A program made the translations under genes and the position numbers. DNA of 39,488 nucleotides from a virus, in the IMG/VR virus record IMGVR_UViG_3300044535_001754, positions 1-39,488 of that record; one strand, written 5' to 3'. Below, piece after piece: positions 1 through 6,273 of the stretch (the stretch's first letter is position 1; every line of letters begins with the position of its first letter). Under the pieces are notes generated by a model. That model was given only the letters and a program-made list of their open reading frames with translations, was not told where the DNA came from and did not search any database.

Positions 1-306
1 ATGGTCAGGTGTGAAGGGGTTGGCTGAAATTTCGCCATTCCCCCCCCACCCTGGCTGACCGCCCCCTAAATATTTGGTGCGGTGCCGCATCGCGTCACAC
101 TTGCGACATAGTGTGCGCAGGTTCGTCAACGCGAGGGCAAGGTCTGGTCGCACGCGACGCTCAATGATGTGATCAACGATCATCGATCCCTTGGTGTGTA
201 CGCGGGCGCTACACTGTACGCACATCCACCTATCACGCTTGAGCGCCAGCTGCCGAACAGAACGCCAGGCAGCAGACGCATAGAACGGATGAGCCTTCTT
301 GTTCAA
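1..306 (-). CDS. HNH endonuclease, 5' part (runs off the window edge)
   Basis: HNH nuclease of the kind found beside terminase genes in HK97-like phages, where it assists DNA packaging. I start it at TTG 304-306, which overlaps the TGA of the upstream gene and has GAGG about 6 bases upstream. The 102 visible codons contain zinc-ribbon pairs C29-x2-C32 and C67-x2-C70, the D45-H46 pair, N62 and H75 near an RHRT stretch. The usual CHN motif after the second Cys pair is here CDAMRH, a variant. The frame is open to base 1 with no stop and continues in frame from 39488 if the window is circular, giving about 132 aa. A short G-tract (rc of 41-48) lies in the coding region. The HNH family call is firm. 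The start codon is less sure because no ATG or GTG is available in a suitable place. Confidence 0.85.
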   Translation of the reverse strand, partial: MNKKAHPFYASAAWRSVRQLALKRDRWMCVQCSARVHTKGSMIVDHIIERRVRPDLALALTNLRTLCRKCDAMRHRTKYLGGGQPGWGGNGEISANPFTPDH

Positions 307-653
307 TCTGACCTCGGCTTGTCTGCCTTGTCTAACCCGATCTGAACTGGATGAACCATAGCTCGGTCAGCTGCGATCCTCATCATCCTGTCATAGGTGA
401 GCACCCTGCCTGTCTCAACCAGCTGACGAGAGCTGGTCTTTCTGTGTGGCTTGTGTATGGGATACACCTGGCACAACAGCGCGAGGATCTGGTCTGGGTC
501 CCCACTGACATAGTCGCCCAGGACATCCTTGGCCACATCTACCACCTTGGATCTAGGCGACACCTTGTTGATCTCATCGGGCCGCAGGTGCATCAGCACC
601 AGGCGAGCGTCTCGATACACCTGATCGAGTGAAAAGGATTTACTCATAATCAT
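303..653 (-). CDS. hypothetical protein in the late-regulator position
   Basis: A 116-aa protein that I do not recognise. The ATG at 653 has GGAG 5 bases upstream; a second ATG at 647 is possible. It overlaps the end of rusA by 14 bases, and its TGA overlaps the TTG of the HNH gene, so it is translationally coupled on both sides. The N-terminal half is mixed helical; the middle has an acidic D-Y-V-x-G-D-P-D segment; the C-terminal third is basic. No transmembrane segment or Cys cluster is seen. In lambdoid maps the slot between a RusA-type resolvase and the packaging genes often holds a Q-like antiterminator. That is positional inference only; no Q motif is visible. Confidence 0.8.
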   Translation of the reverse strand: MIMSKSFSLDQVYRDARLVLMHLRPDEINKVSPRSKVVDVAKDVLGDYVSGDPDQILALLCQVYPIHKPHRKTSSRQLVETGRVLTYDRMMRIAADRAMVHPVQIGLDKADKPRSD

Positions 654-1008
654 TAGTCTCCATATAACCGGATATATAAACTCTACATTTACCGCCTTTC
701 ACGATTGGCCCACGCTCAATGACCAGCCTGTCTATCAGTGAGTCATCCTCGATCAGTCCTGCAAAGGTAAGCGCATCTAGTAGGCTCTTGGCGCCATAGT
801 TGTCAATGTCGCGCTTTCTCTTATCTGGTGGGTAGAGCATCACCCCGACTGCGAGCCGTCCCTCTGGTGCCTTCTGGCCATGCAGCCTGGCACTGACCTC
901 GACCGCCTGTCTGAATGCCAGACCTTTCGGCGAGATGTAGTGACGGCCGCGAGCTGTACGCCAGTGGGTATTGGTCGAGTTCGGGAAAGGCAGATCGATA
1001 ATCAGCAC
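640..1008 (-). CDS. rusA: RusA-family Holliday junction resolvase
   Basis: Dimeric, Mg-dependent endonuclease that cuts Holliday junctions and branched DNA during phage replication and recombination, in the cytoplasm. The 122-aa length is normal for RusA. The N-terminal PFPNSTNTHWR stretch and the central DIDNYGAKSLLDAL block match the family. By comparison with E. coli RusA (D70, D72, K76, D91), the acidic residues are D67, D69 and D88/D89, with K74 as the catalytic lysine. The start is GTG 1006-1008, with GAGGTGG 6 bases upstream, overlapping the TGA of the small gene before it. The following gene overlaps its stop, so the three form one translational unit. Confidence 0.95.
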   Translation of the reverse strand: MLIIDLPFPNSTNTHWRTARGRHYISPKGLAFRQAVEVSARLHGQKAPEGRLAVGVMLYPPDKRKRDIDNYGAKSLLDALTFAGLIEDDSLIDRLVIERGPIVKGGKCRVYISGYMETNDYE

Positions 1009-1181
1009 TTGGCCACCTCGTCTAAGACTTCCTTTCTGTCCCTGTTAAAGTACTTTCTCAAGTACTCCAGATTTCCTTCCTGGATCTGCCGACTCGGTCT
1101 GGCCGACACCACGAACCTCGCACAACACTTGATGCAAGATCGGAAGTTGTAGATCGGTCCAGCGCAGTTGTGATCGTTCAC
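1002..1181 (-). CDS. small Cys-motif protein upstream of RusA
   Basis: A 59-aa reading frame starting at GTG 1179-1181, with AAGGA about 7 bases upstream, and ending in a TGA that overlaps the RusA start (GTGCTGA). It contains an RSCIKCCARFVVSARPS block followed by a helical, charged half. I remember similar small phage proteins with an RSC-x2-C core and a SARPS/STRPS motif next to RusA genes, but no function is assigned to them. Cys 16, 19 and 20 could bind zinc. The overlap arrangement and ribosome-binding site make it a convincing gene despite its size. Confidence 0.8.
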   Translation of the reverse strand: MNDHNCAGPIYNFRSCIKCCARFVVSARPSRQIQEGNLEYLRKYFNRDRKEVLDEVAKC

Positions 1182-1199
1182 TGTATTTTCCTTAGCATT

Positions 1200-1395
1200 C
1201 TTTTTTGTACGCTTGTACAGGTGGACACTAATTTCCCTATTAATACATTTGGATATATATCTACCTATTACTACCTATTATTTCTATCTATTAATTAATA
1301 TATATATAAGGGTACAAAGGGTATACAGTGGACACATCATTGAAAACATTGATCTTTTTTGTGGACACTTGTGGACCCTGTGGACACTTGAATCA
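1200..1395. other. candidate replication origin (AT-rich segment with iterons)
   Basis: Non-coding gap between the primase-helicase stop and the small Cys gene. It holds a strongly AT-rich core (about 1230-1310), in which the 10-mer CTACCTATTA is tandemly repeated at 1261-1280 with a related TTTCTATCTATTA just after. This core is flanked by copies of GTGGACAC. Iterons beside an easily melted segment next to a replicative helicase gene is the usual architecture of iteron-type origins. That is an analogy; no initiator binding is shown. Short plus-strand open frames here have no ribosome-binding sites and are not annotated. Confidence 0.5.
1221..1387 (+). repeat. GTGGACAC iterons (five copies)
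   Basis: GTGGACAC occurs at 1221-1228, 1328-1335, 1361-1368 and 1380-1387, with a one-base variant GTGGACCC at 1371-1378. All are in the same orientation. The last three are 9-10 bases apart, about one helical turn, and are separated from the others by the AT-rich core. The motif resembles a degenerate DnaA box (rc TGTGGATAA) but is not one. The likely role is binding an initiator or the adjacent primase-helicase. Confidence 0.6.
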
Positions 1396-3615
1396 CTAAA
1401 ATGGATTTTCTAACTCCCTTTTTTTGTAAGCCTTTGTGAATTTCCCGTCTTTCTTGACTGTTACCCGGTTGTACCCCTGCCGTCGCAAAGCATCCGCAAT
1501 CCGATGCTGGGACGCCCGACTTACTTCAATATTTGGAAACAATTTGTCTGTGACGTCTTTCAGCTTGAATCCGTCCGCCGTTGCAAACTGAGCCATATTC
1601 AAAACTTCCTCGATGCTGTCCATCGCCCAATCGTCGTGCTGGGTATGCTCTTCCTGGAACGATTCGGACAACCCGGCGGCCAATTCCCACATGACCGAAT
1701 TCTTTCGATACATGGCGGCCGCTTGCGCCCAGATCTGCTCGATGTCGTTTTTGATCTGTGCCGGCTTACACGACGAAATCACCCTCAAAGGCAACCAGCG
1801 CCGATTTCCCGTCACATCGATCAGGAACTCGTCCTCGTTTGTTGTCCCGAGGAATACGCATCGCCTTGGCATATTCTTGGAATGCTCCACGAACTTAGGC
1901 GTCCATTCCTCATGCGTCCTTGTGATCCAAGCCTTGATCCACTCGCTGTCTTTCGTTTTGAGGCCGCGCAGCTCACCCAGCTCGCCGATCAGCTTGCCGC
2001 GCAATTGACGGGCCAGATCCGAATCCTTGCGCCCAGACAGGTCGATTTCGGCAAATGAGTCGTTTATGGGGGCGAGTGCTTTGACGCCGGACGTCTTGCC
2101 GATCCCCTGGCCGCCAAGCAGAACAGGCACCATGTCGGCTTGGATGCCAGGCGTCAACACTCGCCCGGCCATTGCGGTCACAAAGTACTCGCTGACGGCT
2201 TGCTCGTATGGAGACGGCTCAACACCAAAATAAACAGAAAAGAGGCGTGAGCATCGATCTACGCCGTCCCATGTTAGGGATTCCAACCAATCGATCGCAG
2301 AGTCAAACGACTTCTCGGCCATGATGTGTCGGACCACATCTTTGATCATATTGATTGATGGAGTCTTAAATCCGAGCGACTCCATATCTAGGGCAAATCG
2401 GACATAATCGGTATCATCAAATCTGCGCCACTGGCCGGCCTCCTGGATCATAGGAACGTCCAGAAATCGATCATGGCCGACGTCATAGTTGGACAAGACG
2501 ATATGCAAGTTCGTCCAGCTGTTGATGATCTTGCCGTTTTTGTCGACGCTTAGATTCGAGACATCGAACGCGCCAGATCCTGCGACATTGTTTGACGCAC
2601 CGCCAACAATCTGAGACCCGCTTATTGGTGTGTTGTCATTGAAATAAACATCATCTGGAGGCTCTGGCCGATCGTCTGCTGCAAGCTCATCCATTTCCTT
2701 GATCGCATCCTCAACTCGGCCAGCGTGGTTCAGGACAACATGAGCCACCCAGGCATCAAACGTGCCATGCAGCGGATCCGAGGCGTGGTCAGACCGCCAG
2801 AGATCGGTCCTGCCGGGGATTGGTCGAACACCAGGCTCACCCGTCGCCGTACTCGGGAAATACCTCTCGGTTTTCTTGTCGTACCCGTAGCCATGAACCT
2901 CCAGGATCGATGCGACTGAATGGGTGCGATTAAATGCGCCGCGATAGCCAGCCGCCGGGAATGCCAAGACGGTCCCGTTGCGCCCGGTGCTGATGGCCAG
3001 AGCCGGTGCGACAGGCTTGTTCAGATGTTCGGCGATAGCAAAGAAAAAGATCTCTTGTTGCTTGCGATAGAACTCAATGTCGGTCGAGCATTTTTGCCAC
3101 CATGCCAACAAGCCATCGGTCAGCGACGGCAAATCATCAAGCCGCTTGCCGTTTGCGTACTCCTGAGTGCAAACCTCTCCGTCTTTAGTGGTGTAGACAA
3201 GACCTGGGACAACATCTTGTAGGTTCTCACTAGCCGCCCGGCACTCCAACACTGTTCCTGTGGGACCGCTTGAGAATTTAAGCCATGAGAGATCAGGCTC
3301 TTCTGAGAATACTGAGCGGCCACCTGACCCTGATCTGGTTGATTTAGTTCTGACGCCGCTTCGCATGATTTGTTCTAAGTCATGCCCACACGCTCTCATG
3401 CCAATGACAGCAAGATCCCACTTGTCTGGATCAATGCTGCAAGCATTATTCAATGCGAGCGGAAATCCGTATCCTGTGGCGTTAGGATCAATGCTGGTGG
3501 CGCGTCGTTTATTCCACTCCAGACCCTCGGGAGCCTTTGAGTTTGGTTTGAGCTTGACTAACCACACCCCAGCATCTAGCAGCCTTCGTGCTTCTGCGAG
3601 ATCTGGTCTTAGCAT
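1396..3615 (-). CDS. primase-helicase fusion (prim-pol domain plus VirE/D5-like helicase)
   Basis: Replication protein of 739 aa. The N-terminal ~170 residues resemble the bifunctional primase-polymerase fold: a GLEW...AT block near residue 31, an RTKSTRSGSGGRSVF strand near 90-103 and an LECRAASENLQDVVPG block at 123-138. Residues about 430-650 form a virulence-associated E/D5-type SF3 helicase-like ATPase, with Walker A GGQGIGKTSG at 501-510, an acidic GELGEL at 544-549 and TTNEDEFL further on. It probably primes and unwinds phage DNA at the adjacent origin candidate. ATG 3613-3615 overlaps the TAA of the preceding gene (ATGCTAA), with AAGGA upstream. The helicase call is firm; the prim-pol call is by pattern and less certain. 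Confidence 0.92.
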   Translation of the reverse strand: MLRPDLAEARRLLDAGVWLVKLKPNSKAPEGLEWNKRRATSIDPNATGYGFPLALNNACSIDPDKWDLAVIGMRACGHDLEQIMRSGVRTKSTRSGSGGRSVFSEEPDLSWLKFSSGPTGTVLECRAASENLQDVVPGLVYTTKDGEVCTQEYANGKRLDDLPSLTDGLLAWWQKCSTDIEFYRKQQEIFFFAIAEHLNKPVAPALAISTGRNGTVLAFPAAGYRGAFNRTHSVASILEVHGYGYDKKTERYFPSTATGEPGVRPIPGRTDLWRSDHASDPLHGTFDAWVAHVVLNHAGRVEDAIKEMDELAADDRPEPPDDVYFNDNTPISGSQIVGGASNNVAGSGAFDVSNLSVDKNGKIINSWTNLHIVLSNYDVGHDRFLDVPMIQEAGQWRRFDDTDYVRFALDMESLGFKTPSINMIKDVVRHIMAEKSFDSAIDWLESLTWDGVDRCSRLFSVYFGVEPSPYEQAVSEYFVTAMAGRVLTPGIQADMVPVLLGGQGIGKTSGVKALAPINDSFAEIDLSGRKDSDLARQLRGKLIGELGELRGLKTKDSEWIKAWITRTHEEWTPKFVEHSKNMPRRCVFLGTTNEDEFLIDVTGNRRWLPLRVISSCKPAQIKNDIEQIWAQAAAMYRKNSVMWELAAGLSESFQEEHTQHDDWAMDSIEEVLNMAQFATADGFKLKDVTDKLFPNIEVSRASQHRIADALRRQGYNRVTVKKDGKFTKAYKKRELENPF

Positions 3616-3887
3616 TTTGATCCTTTGGAACGCATGATTGCTTTATTCCAATCAATAGGATTCCAGACGTCACTCGCGCACCCCCAGAGGTGAGCTTCGT
3701 CCTTGGGGAAGTCTTTATTGATCCGCCGGTCGTAGAGCTCAAAGCTGCAAGCGAGCAGCGTGTTCAGCACCTGGACGTCGTGCTTTTCAAACAGGACGCC
3801 AGTTGGGTATCGGCGAATGAGTTGGCCGACAATGGCCTTTCTGTCTTTCTTGGTGATCGCCTTGATGGGCGCGTTATTGTTCAGCAT
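3609..3887 (-). CDS. hypothetical protein between cro and the primase gene
   Basis: Soluble 92-aa protein (98 aa if the ATG at 3905 is used) that I do not recognise. I prefer ATG 3885-3887 because it overlaps the TGA of a 13-codon upstream frame that has a much better ribosome-binding site, which suggests coupled translation. The protein has a basic helical N-terminus and a middle with spaced acidic and aromatic residues ending in W-N-P-I-D-W-N-K. Its 3' end overlaps the primase start. The position suggests a replication accessory role, which is inference only. Confidence 0.8.
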   Translation of the reverse strand: MLNNNAPIKAITKKDRKAIVGQLIRRYPTGVLFEKHDVQVLNTLLACSFELYDRRINKDFPKDEAHLWGCASDVWNPIDWNKAIMRSKGSKC

Positions 3888-3922
3888 TCGATCACCGCTT
3901 TGCATATAATGAATCCCGTCAT
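3881..3922 (-). CDS. possible 13-aa leader peptide
   Basis: ATG 3920-3922 follows a strong AAGGAACT Shine-Dalgarno sequence and opens a 13-codon frame (MTGFIICKAVIEC). Its TGA overlaps the ATG of the next gene as ATGCTGA. This arrangement is typical of translational coupling. It could also be a fortuitous frame whose ribosome-binding site serves neither gene. Confidence 0.35.
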   Translation of the reverse strand: MTGFIICKAVIEC

Positions 3923-3958
3923 TTCTTTAGTTCCTTATGATTTGAGTAATGACCAAGG

Positions 3959-3993
3959 CCCAGGCAGTTACAGCTGCGCTGGGTCATTTTTTT
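3959..3993 (+). terminator. possible rho-independent terminator, plus orientation
   Basis: CCCAG-GCAG (3959-3967) can pair with CTGC-G-CTGGG (3974-3983) around a 6-base loop with one bulge, followed closely by seven T at 3987-3993. In the plus direction it would stop antisense transcription entering the cro/cI region. It overlaps the 3' end of cro, and no T-run follows it on the minus strand, so it is not an obvious terminator for cro itself. Confidence 0.35.
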
Positions 3994-4219
3994 GTTCTGA
4001 TGCTCTGATACGAACGAACGGACGCGGCCAAATATCTGGTCTAAGTCTGTGGCGCTTAACGCCGACGGCTTGCTCGATGAGAATTGCTTGCTTGAGTGGG
4101 ACCTGGCCTCTGGTTTCCCACATAGACAGGGCGCTTGATGCGACCCCGATCATTCCTGCTAGTGCTGTCTTGGACCCAGCGATTTGCCAGGCCTCTCTGA
4201 ATGCTTCATGTCCTATCAC
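3968..4219 (-). CDS. Cro-like / YdaS-type HTH repressor
   Basis: Small DNA-binding protein of 83 aa, divergent from the CI gene, probably the Cro equivalent that turns down cI and early transcription in lytic growth. A helix-turn-helix lies at residues ~17-36 (SKTALAGMIGVASSALSMWE). It is followed by the Q-V-P and I-E-Q-A signature and LRPDIW at 59-64, a combination typical of the YdaS/Cro family. The start is GTG 4217-4219, with AAGGAG 6 bases upstream. Its promoter and an operator-like site lie immediately upstream. It is the first gene of the leftward replication operon. Confidence 0.9.
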   Translation of the reverse strand: MIGHEAFREAWQIAGSKTALAGMIGVASSALSMWETRGQVPLKQAILIEQAVGVKRHRLRPDIWPRPFVRIRASEQKNDPAQL

Positions 4220-4236
4220 GCTCGCTCCTTAAAATA

Positions 4237-4249
4237 TGACAAAGCGTGA
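4237..4249. promoter_or_regulatory. operator-like site at the cro promoter start
   Basis: TGAC-AAAGC-GTGA is an imperfect version of the TCAC-n5-GTGA dyad. Read on the minus strand it contains ATGCTCACGCTT, 12 bases identical to the site at 35856-35867. It covers the predicted cro transcription start, where a bound repressor would block initiation. Confidence 0.6.
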
Positions 4250-4251
4250 GC

Positions 4252-4280
4252 ATATTACACATAATGCTAACAATTGACAA
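4252..4280 (-). promoter_or_regulatory. leftward promoter for cro and the replication genes
   Basis: On the minus strand, TTGTCA (rc of 4275-4280) and TAATAT (rc of 4252-4257) are 17 bases apart, a good sigma-70 spacing, with the start point expected near 4245. An operator-like repeat at 4237-4249 covers that start point. The -35 hexamer overlaps a TTGACA (4274-4279) on the other strand that may serve cI, so the two promoters are nearly back to back. Confidence 0.6.
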
Positions 4281-4311
4281 TTATCAAACAAAACTAAAAA
4301 TAATTAAATAT

Positions 4312-4324
4312 TCACTTTTAGTGA
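4312..4324. promoter_or_regulatory. operator-like site upstream of cI
   Basis: TCAC-TTTTA-GTGA is a perfect 4+4 dyad with a 5-base spacer, in the AT-rich segment between a TTGACA at 4274-4279 and the cI start at 4375. It is a natural place for autoregulation of cI. The -10 element of the cI promoter is not clear; several AT-rich hexamers could serve. Confidence 0.5.
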
Positions 4325-4374
4325 GAGTAGAATGGCGTCTTTTAAGTAAGCCAATTAATGTATTGGAATTTAAA

Positions 4375-5013
4375 ATGATTACCATCGGCGAACGCATAAA
4401 GATGATCCGCAAACAGCGAGGCATCAGCCAGATAGAGCTGGCGCGTAGGCTCGGCTGGCAAAACTCGCGCATGACCAATTACGAAAAGGGCCATCGAGCA
4501 CCGAGCCTGGAAGTATTGAAGCTGATTGCAAAAGAGTTCGACTGCACGATCGAAACACTTGTTGGCCAAGACTCTGTTAATAATCTATTGAGCATTGCCA
4601 CAATGCGCCGAGTGCCATTAATCTCCTTTTCCCGCGCCGTTGACTGGGCATCCTCTCAGTCACGGGATACTGATGCGGACAAGGAGAAGCAAGTGGTAAC
4701 CTATTTAAGCAATCCAAGCCTGTCAGCATTTGCGCTGACCGTCACAGGCGATTCAATGACTTCATCAACAGGTACATCTTTCGATGAAGGCTGCACTATT
4801 ATCGTGGATCCAGAACGAACCCCCGCCGAGGGTGATTTCGTCGTGGCCCGAGATCCAGAGACAAACAAGGCGACGTTTAAGCGCCTGGTCAATGATGCTG
4901 GCCGCTGGTACTTAAAGCCACTCAATGGGTCTTATCGCATGACGAGCATTGAGAGCGTGAGCGAGTCGGTCATTGGTGTTGTCATCGAGAGCATTCAGAG
5001 CCAAAAGTTCTGA
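4375..5013 (+). CDS. CI-type repressor with S24 (LexA-like) peptidase domain
   Basis: Lysogeny repressor of 212 aa. Residues ~5-65 form an XRE-type helix-turn-helix (RKQRGISQIELARRLGW...NYEKG). The C-terminal half is an S24 self-cleavage and dimerisation domain, with catalytic S127 in GDSM and K169 in KATFKRL. The cleavage-site pair is usually Ala-Gly; here the matching position, after the conserved VPLISF block (80-85), reads A88-V89. I place the start at ATG 4375-4377; the frame is open further upstream, but the N-terminus then would not fit the family. It is divergent from cro and followed by a clear terminator. It probably binds the TCAC-n5-GTGA sites. Confidence 0.93.
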   Translation: MITIGERIKMIRKQRGISQIELARRLGWQNSRMTNYEKGHRAPSLEVLKLIAKEFDCTIETLVGQDSVNNLLSIATMRRVPLISFSRAVDWASSQSRDTDADKEKQVVTYLSNPSLSAFALTVTGDSMTSSTGTSFDEGCTIIVDPERTPAEGDFVVARDPETNKATFKRLVNDAGRWYLKPLNGSYRMTSIESVSESVIGVVIESIQSQKF

Positions 5014-5039
5014 TTTAGTCGATTCTCACCACAGCAAAA

Positions 5040-5062
5040 GACAGCCTTCGGGCTGTTTTTTT
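5040..5062 (+). terminator. rho-independent terminator after the CI gene
   Basis: ACAGCC-TTCG-GGCTGT (5041-5056), a 6-bp stem with a stable TTCG loop, is followed by a run of seven T (5056-5062). It lies 27 bases after the CI stop codon and separates cI transcription from the early rightward promoter. Confidence 0.9.
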
Positions 5063-5145
5063 ATGCCCATTTCGTGAATTTAAGTAAGTAAAATCCCTAG
5101 ATCCACCAAAAAAACAACAATAAAAAATAAATTATTTTGCAATTC

Positions 5146-5205
5146 GTGAGCAATCCGCTTGCACACCGCTCACATCTCGCATATATTGCCTATCACTTAT
5201 CGTGA
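5146..5205 (+). promoter_or_regulatory. early rightward promoter with repressor sites
   Basis: TTGCAC (5159-5164) and TATATT (5182-5187) are exactly 17 bases apart, with the start point near 5194. Three operator-like elements surround it: GTGAGC at 5146-5151, GCTCAC at 5168-5173 inside the spacer, and a full TCAC-TTATC-GTGA dyad at 5193-5205 over the start point. This is the layout expected of a CI-repressed early promoter. The first gene follows at 5224 with a GGGAG ribosome-binding site. Confidence 0.75.
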
Positions 5206-5223
5206 GTTAAACGGGAGATATCA

Positions 5224-5325
5224 ATGCAAGACGACAAGATTCCACCAATCGCTTACCTGGGCGCCGCAGCCTTTGCCGCCGCTTTTTATCTGGGCTTTGT
5301 CCTATTGGCCAGCCTGGTTCCTTAA
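5224..5325 (+). CDS. small single-pass membrane protein
   Basis: A 33-aa protein and the first gene of the early rightward operon. The ATG has GGGAG 7 bases upstream. After a short charged N-terminus (MQDDK) nearly all the rest is one Ala/Leu/Phe-rich hydrophobic helix (residues ~8-32). It ends TAAATG, directly abutting the next gene. Tiny early membrane proteins in phages can act in host takeover or exclusion; nothing here shows which. Confidence 0.65.
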   Translation: MQDDKIPPIAYLGAAAFAAAFYLGFVLLASLVP

Positions 5326-5550
5326 ATGCGGATTCCTGCACATAGAGAAGAACTCGACATTCTTCACTCAATAGTCAACGGCTATGAATACGACGGGTTG
5401 CTTCCCCAGGACTGGGCAGAAATTCTGTTTCGAGACAGCGACTTGTTTGCCGATGTCCCGCAAGCACTCCAGCTTGAGATGATCCGCTACCTCGCCCAGG
5501 ACGATCGATTCAAAGAGCTGATTCTCGATCAATTAAATGGTTTTCTCTAA
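5326..5550 (+). CDS. hypothetical protein, early operon
   Basis: Acidic, soluble 74-aa protein, largely helical by composition. I do not recognise it. It starts directly on the stop of the small membrane protein (TAAATG) and probably depends on translational coupling, as no good separate Shine-Dalgarno sequence is seen. After it, CCGAC/GTCGG (5559-5577) could form a short hairpin before the next gene's ribosome-binding site. Confidence 0.75.
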   Translation: MRIPAHREELDILHSIVNGYEYDGLLPQDWAEILFRDSDLFADVPQALQLEMIRYLAQDDRFKELILDQLNGFL

Positions 5551-5596
5551 AGGGTAAACCGACACCCATCAAGTCGGAAATTTATAGGAGTTTCAA

Positions 5597-6262
5597 ATGG
5601 GTTTTCTCGCAAAAGACACCGGCGGATCCGGTGATTTCAAAAAAGTGCCTAACGGCGTTTACATCGGCAGATGTTATCAGCTCGTAGATTTTGGTACCCA
5701 GTTATCTGTTGGCCAATTCGGCGAAAAACAAGTCCACAAAATCCGCATCGGATTTGAGTTGTTTGGTGAGGACGAAAACAACGAGCCGCTTATCGTTGAT
5801 ATTGACGGCCAGCAGTTGCCAATGACGATCGGCCTGACAATCAATGTCAGCTTGCACAAGAAGGCAGGGCTTAGAAAGATACTTGAGCAATGGCGCGGAA
5901 AACCCTTCGCCGAAGTTGAAGCCGATGGTTTCGATGTGGCCAAGCTGCTTGGTGCTTACGCAATGGTGAACTGCACACAGAGCGAAGGCAAAGAGGGCAA
6001 GGTTTACACGAACATCGCTGGGCTCTCCCCTATTCCTGGTGCGCTGAAAAACTCAAAGCCGGCCGGCGTCCATGAGATGCAAGTGTTCGATCTCGACAGC
6101 CCAACCGACCAGGCGTTTGAAGCGTTGCCCCAGTGGATGCAGAACACGATCAGCCAGTCGCCGGAATATGCGAAATGGCGTGGACTCAAGACTGCTCCCG
6201 CTCCTGCTGCCAAACAGGGATCAGACGCGTTGGCCGAGATGGCCGATGACAAACCCTTCTGA
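5597..6262 (+). CDS. DUF669-like protein with SSB-like acidic tail
   Basis: A 221-aa protein of the type that phages encode next to exonuclease or recombination genes. I assign it to the DUF669/SSB-like group by pattern: a beta-rich N-terminal half containing GVYIGRCYQLVDFG and LPMTIGLTINVSL, then a KILEQWRGKPF block and a LLGAYAMVNCTQ strand. The last residues, ADDKPF, resemble the DDDIPF tip of bacterial SSB, which recruits replication and repair partners. It therefore probably binds single-stranded DNA. AGGAG lies 6 bases upstream of the ATG. The gene is followed at 11 bases by the exonuclease gene, which fits a joint role. Confidence 0.75.
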   Translation: MGFLAKDTGGSGDFKKVPNGVYIGRCYQLVDFGTQLSVGQFGEKQVHKIRIGFELFGEDENNEPLIVDIDGQQLPMTIGLTINVSLHKKAGLRKILEQWRGKPFAEVEADGFDVAKLLGAYAMVNCTQSEGKEGKVYTNIAGLSPIPGALKNSKPAGVHEMQVFDLDSPTDQAFEALPQWMQNTISQSPEYAKWRGLKTAPAPAAKQGSDALAEMADDKPF

Positions 6263-6273
6263 GGTGACTGGCC

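Noticed and set aside
1213-1413. Plus-strand frame over the iteron region
   Set aside because: Translation of AT-rich repeats, rich in Tyr, Ile and Leu, without ribosome-binding site; the segment is better explained as an origin.
4246-4374. Longer CI protein starting at 4246
   Set aside because: The extra 43 residues lie over the divergent promoter and operator region and do not resemble any repressor N-terminus; ATG 4375 gives a normal family start.
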